The notes under the pieces: generated by a model
Database searches by the model: none
The model's input: the letters and a program-made list of their open reading frames with translations, nothing else
What the model was told of the DNA's origin: nothing
Part shown: one piece after another, positions 63,092 to 64,000 of the stretch
How the letters are laid out: each line of letters opens with the position of its first letter
Numbering within the stretch: position 1 is the first letter of the stretch
Origin: Flammulina velutipes
Taxonomy: Eukaryota > Basidiomycota > Agaricomycetes > Agaricales > Physalacriaceae
Direction: 5' to 3'
NCBI GenBank assembly: GCA_011800155.1
Contig: CM022374.1
Span: forward strand, 868,001 to 932,000
Length of the DNA stretch: 64,000 bases
Made by a program: the position numbers and the translations under genes

Positions 63092-63340
63092 GACTGTTTC
63101 GTATCTGGGACTTTTCCGCATCTTGGTACTTCCTTTTATATCCACGGAAGTGGCGTTATTTACAGCAAATTTGAACTGTTTGTCCTTTTTTCAGGATCTG
63201 TATGGATTGGGACGTGACGTTTAAGCCCGAGGCGCTTTGGTGGTTGCCGGGATGGGGCCTGAGACAGTGCTGGGCCAATGAGAGCAGAATGTCAGGTTTC
63301 GAAATTGTGCACGGATAGCTATTTCATTGGAAAGGGATGT

Positions 63341-64000
63341 TTAGTAATTAATCAAACCGGATCTCCCGGGAGGTTTAGAAACCTGCACAGCTACTGGTGG
63401 CGACAAGGCCTTATCCAGCAATCGTTTGAACTCCCGAATGATAGGTGGACAGTTCTGGTGTCTTAGGAGCTTCCGCAAATTCGAGCCTCGAGTAAACGAC
63501 TTAACGATAGTCGTTTCCGCGTCGCCTACAAAAGCAAAGTAAGTCAACAAACACTGCGCAGAAGGGTGAGGAACTCGCCTCCAATATGGGTGTTTGTGTT
63601 GATCTTCTGAACCGTTCCGATGAGACGTTCGAAAGGAAATGTCCACCAAGAATTCACTGGGCCGAAAAGTTTCAGGAAATCGTATATATGGAATGCTGCA
63701 TGCACATTTGGTCTCCGCTTCTGCGCCTGGGTATGTGGATGGACCTTGGGCAGATCATCAACCCAAGTCTTCAACAGGGAACGATAGGCCTCCATGCGTT
63801 CAACACTCGTGCTGTACCGACAGAGGATGTTCACGGCCTGGAAGAGTGCCATCGTGTGGAAGAGGACCTCGCGCTCACGCGAGGAAGAGCCTTGAGACCC
63901 GAAAAGGGTGATGAGCGCGATTGGGAGGTAGATAGTTGCCAGAGTACGCCATTCATCCGCCTTGATTGTCCCCTCCACAGCTTCGCCGTACCGCTTCGGC
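63341..64000 (-). CDS. Tnp2/CACTA-type transposon protein, partial
   Basis: The window ends inside this gene; its 5' part lies beyond 64000. The visible part is the C-terminal domain typical of proteins of En/Spm (CACTA) elements in basidiomycetes (DUF4218-like): DEWRTLATIYLPIALITLFG, HTMALFQAVNILCRYSTSVE, RMEAYRSLLKTWVDDLPKVH, NVHAAFHIYDFLKLFGPVNS and WWTFPFERLIGTVQKINTNT. The last exon reads AETTIVKSFTRGSNLRKLLR and NCPPIIREFKRLLDKALS, and stops at 63341-63343. The two exons join best by a GC-AG intron of about 53 bp after THIGG. The catalytic core is outside the window. Confidence 0.75.

Noticed and set aside
51005..63325. Matching CCGTGCAC (near 51018) and GTGCACGG (near 63308) as terminal inverted repeats of the KDZ island
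   Set aside because: Only 8 bases match, and six of them are the self-palindromic GTGCAC. No target-site duplication is visible beside them. Too weak to set boundaries.

Overview
The window is nuclear DNA of a mushroom-forming basidiomycete (Agaricomycetes). The signs are genes cut by many introns of about 50 bp, intronless F-box paralog families, a DUF6534 seven-helix membrane protein, a HRD/DFD kinase-like protein, and KDZ and Helitron transposons of fungal type. I cannot name the species. All exon joins were read by eye from GT-AG signals and reading frame.

Left half (1-23.3 kb), mostly housekeeping genes on both strands: DUF6534 membrane protein, PITH-domain protein, alpha/beta hydrolase, pICln-like methylosome factor, LSB1/PIN3-like SH3 protein, TRPY1/Yvc1-type vacuolar channel, Mediator subunit 25, exosome subunit Rrp41, nicotinate phosphoribosyltransferase (NAPRT), a GPI-anchored Ser/Thr-rich surface protein, an F-box protein and the tRNA m7G46 methyltransferase Trm8. 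Between MED25 and RRP41 lies a graveyard of NAPRT and TRM8 3'-end fragments.

Middle (23.4-50 kb): an apparently intact autonomous Helitron (Rep/PIF1 helicase of about 2,027 residues) sits directly upstream of TRM8. It is followed by an orphan nuclear-looking protein, mitochondrial citrate synthase, eIF4B, the kinase-like protein, a GH18 chitinase with a C-terminal chitin-binding module, a small DUF1748 protein, three tandem F-box paralogs, the PROPPIN Atg18 and two poorly characterised genes.

Right part (50-64 kb) is accessory DNA. A repeat-rich strip with a tRNA-like sequence leads into an island of five genes: a Pro-rich repeat protein on the minus strand, then two proteins with RNase H1 N-terminal-like modules, an unknown protein and a CxC2-type KDZ transposase on the plus strand. 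The window ends inside a Tnp2/CACTA-type transposon gene. The genes do not form one pathway. The coherent themes are transposon dynamics (Helitron, KDZ, CACTA) and local gene duplication with decay.
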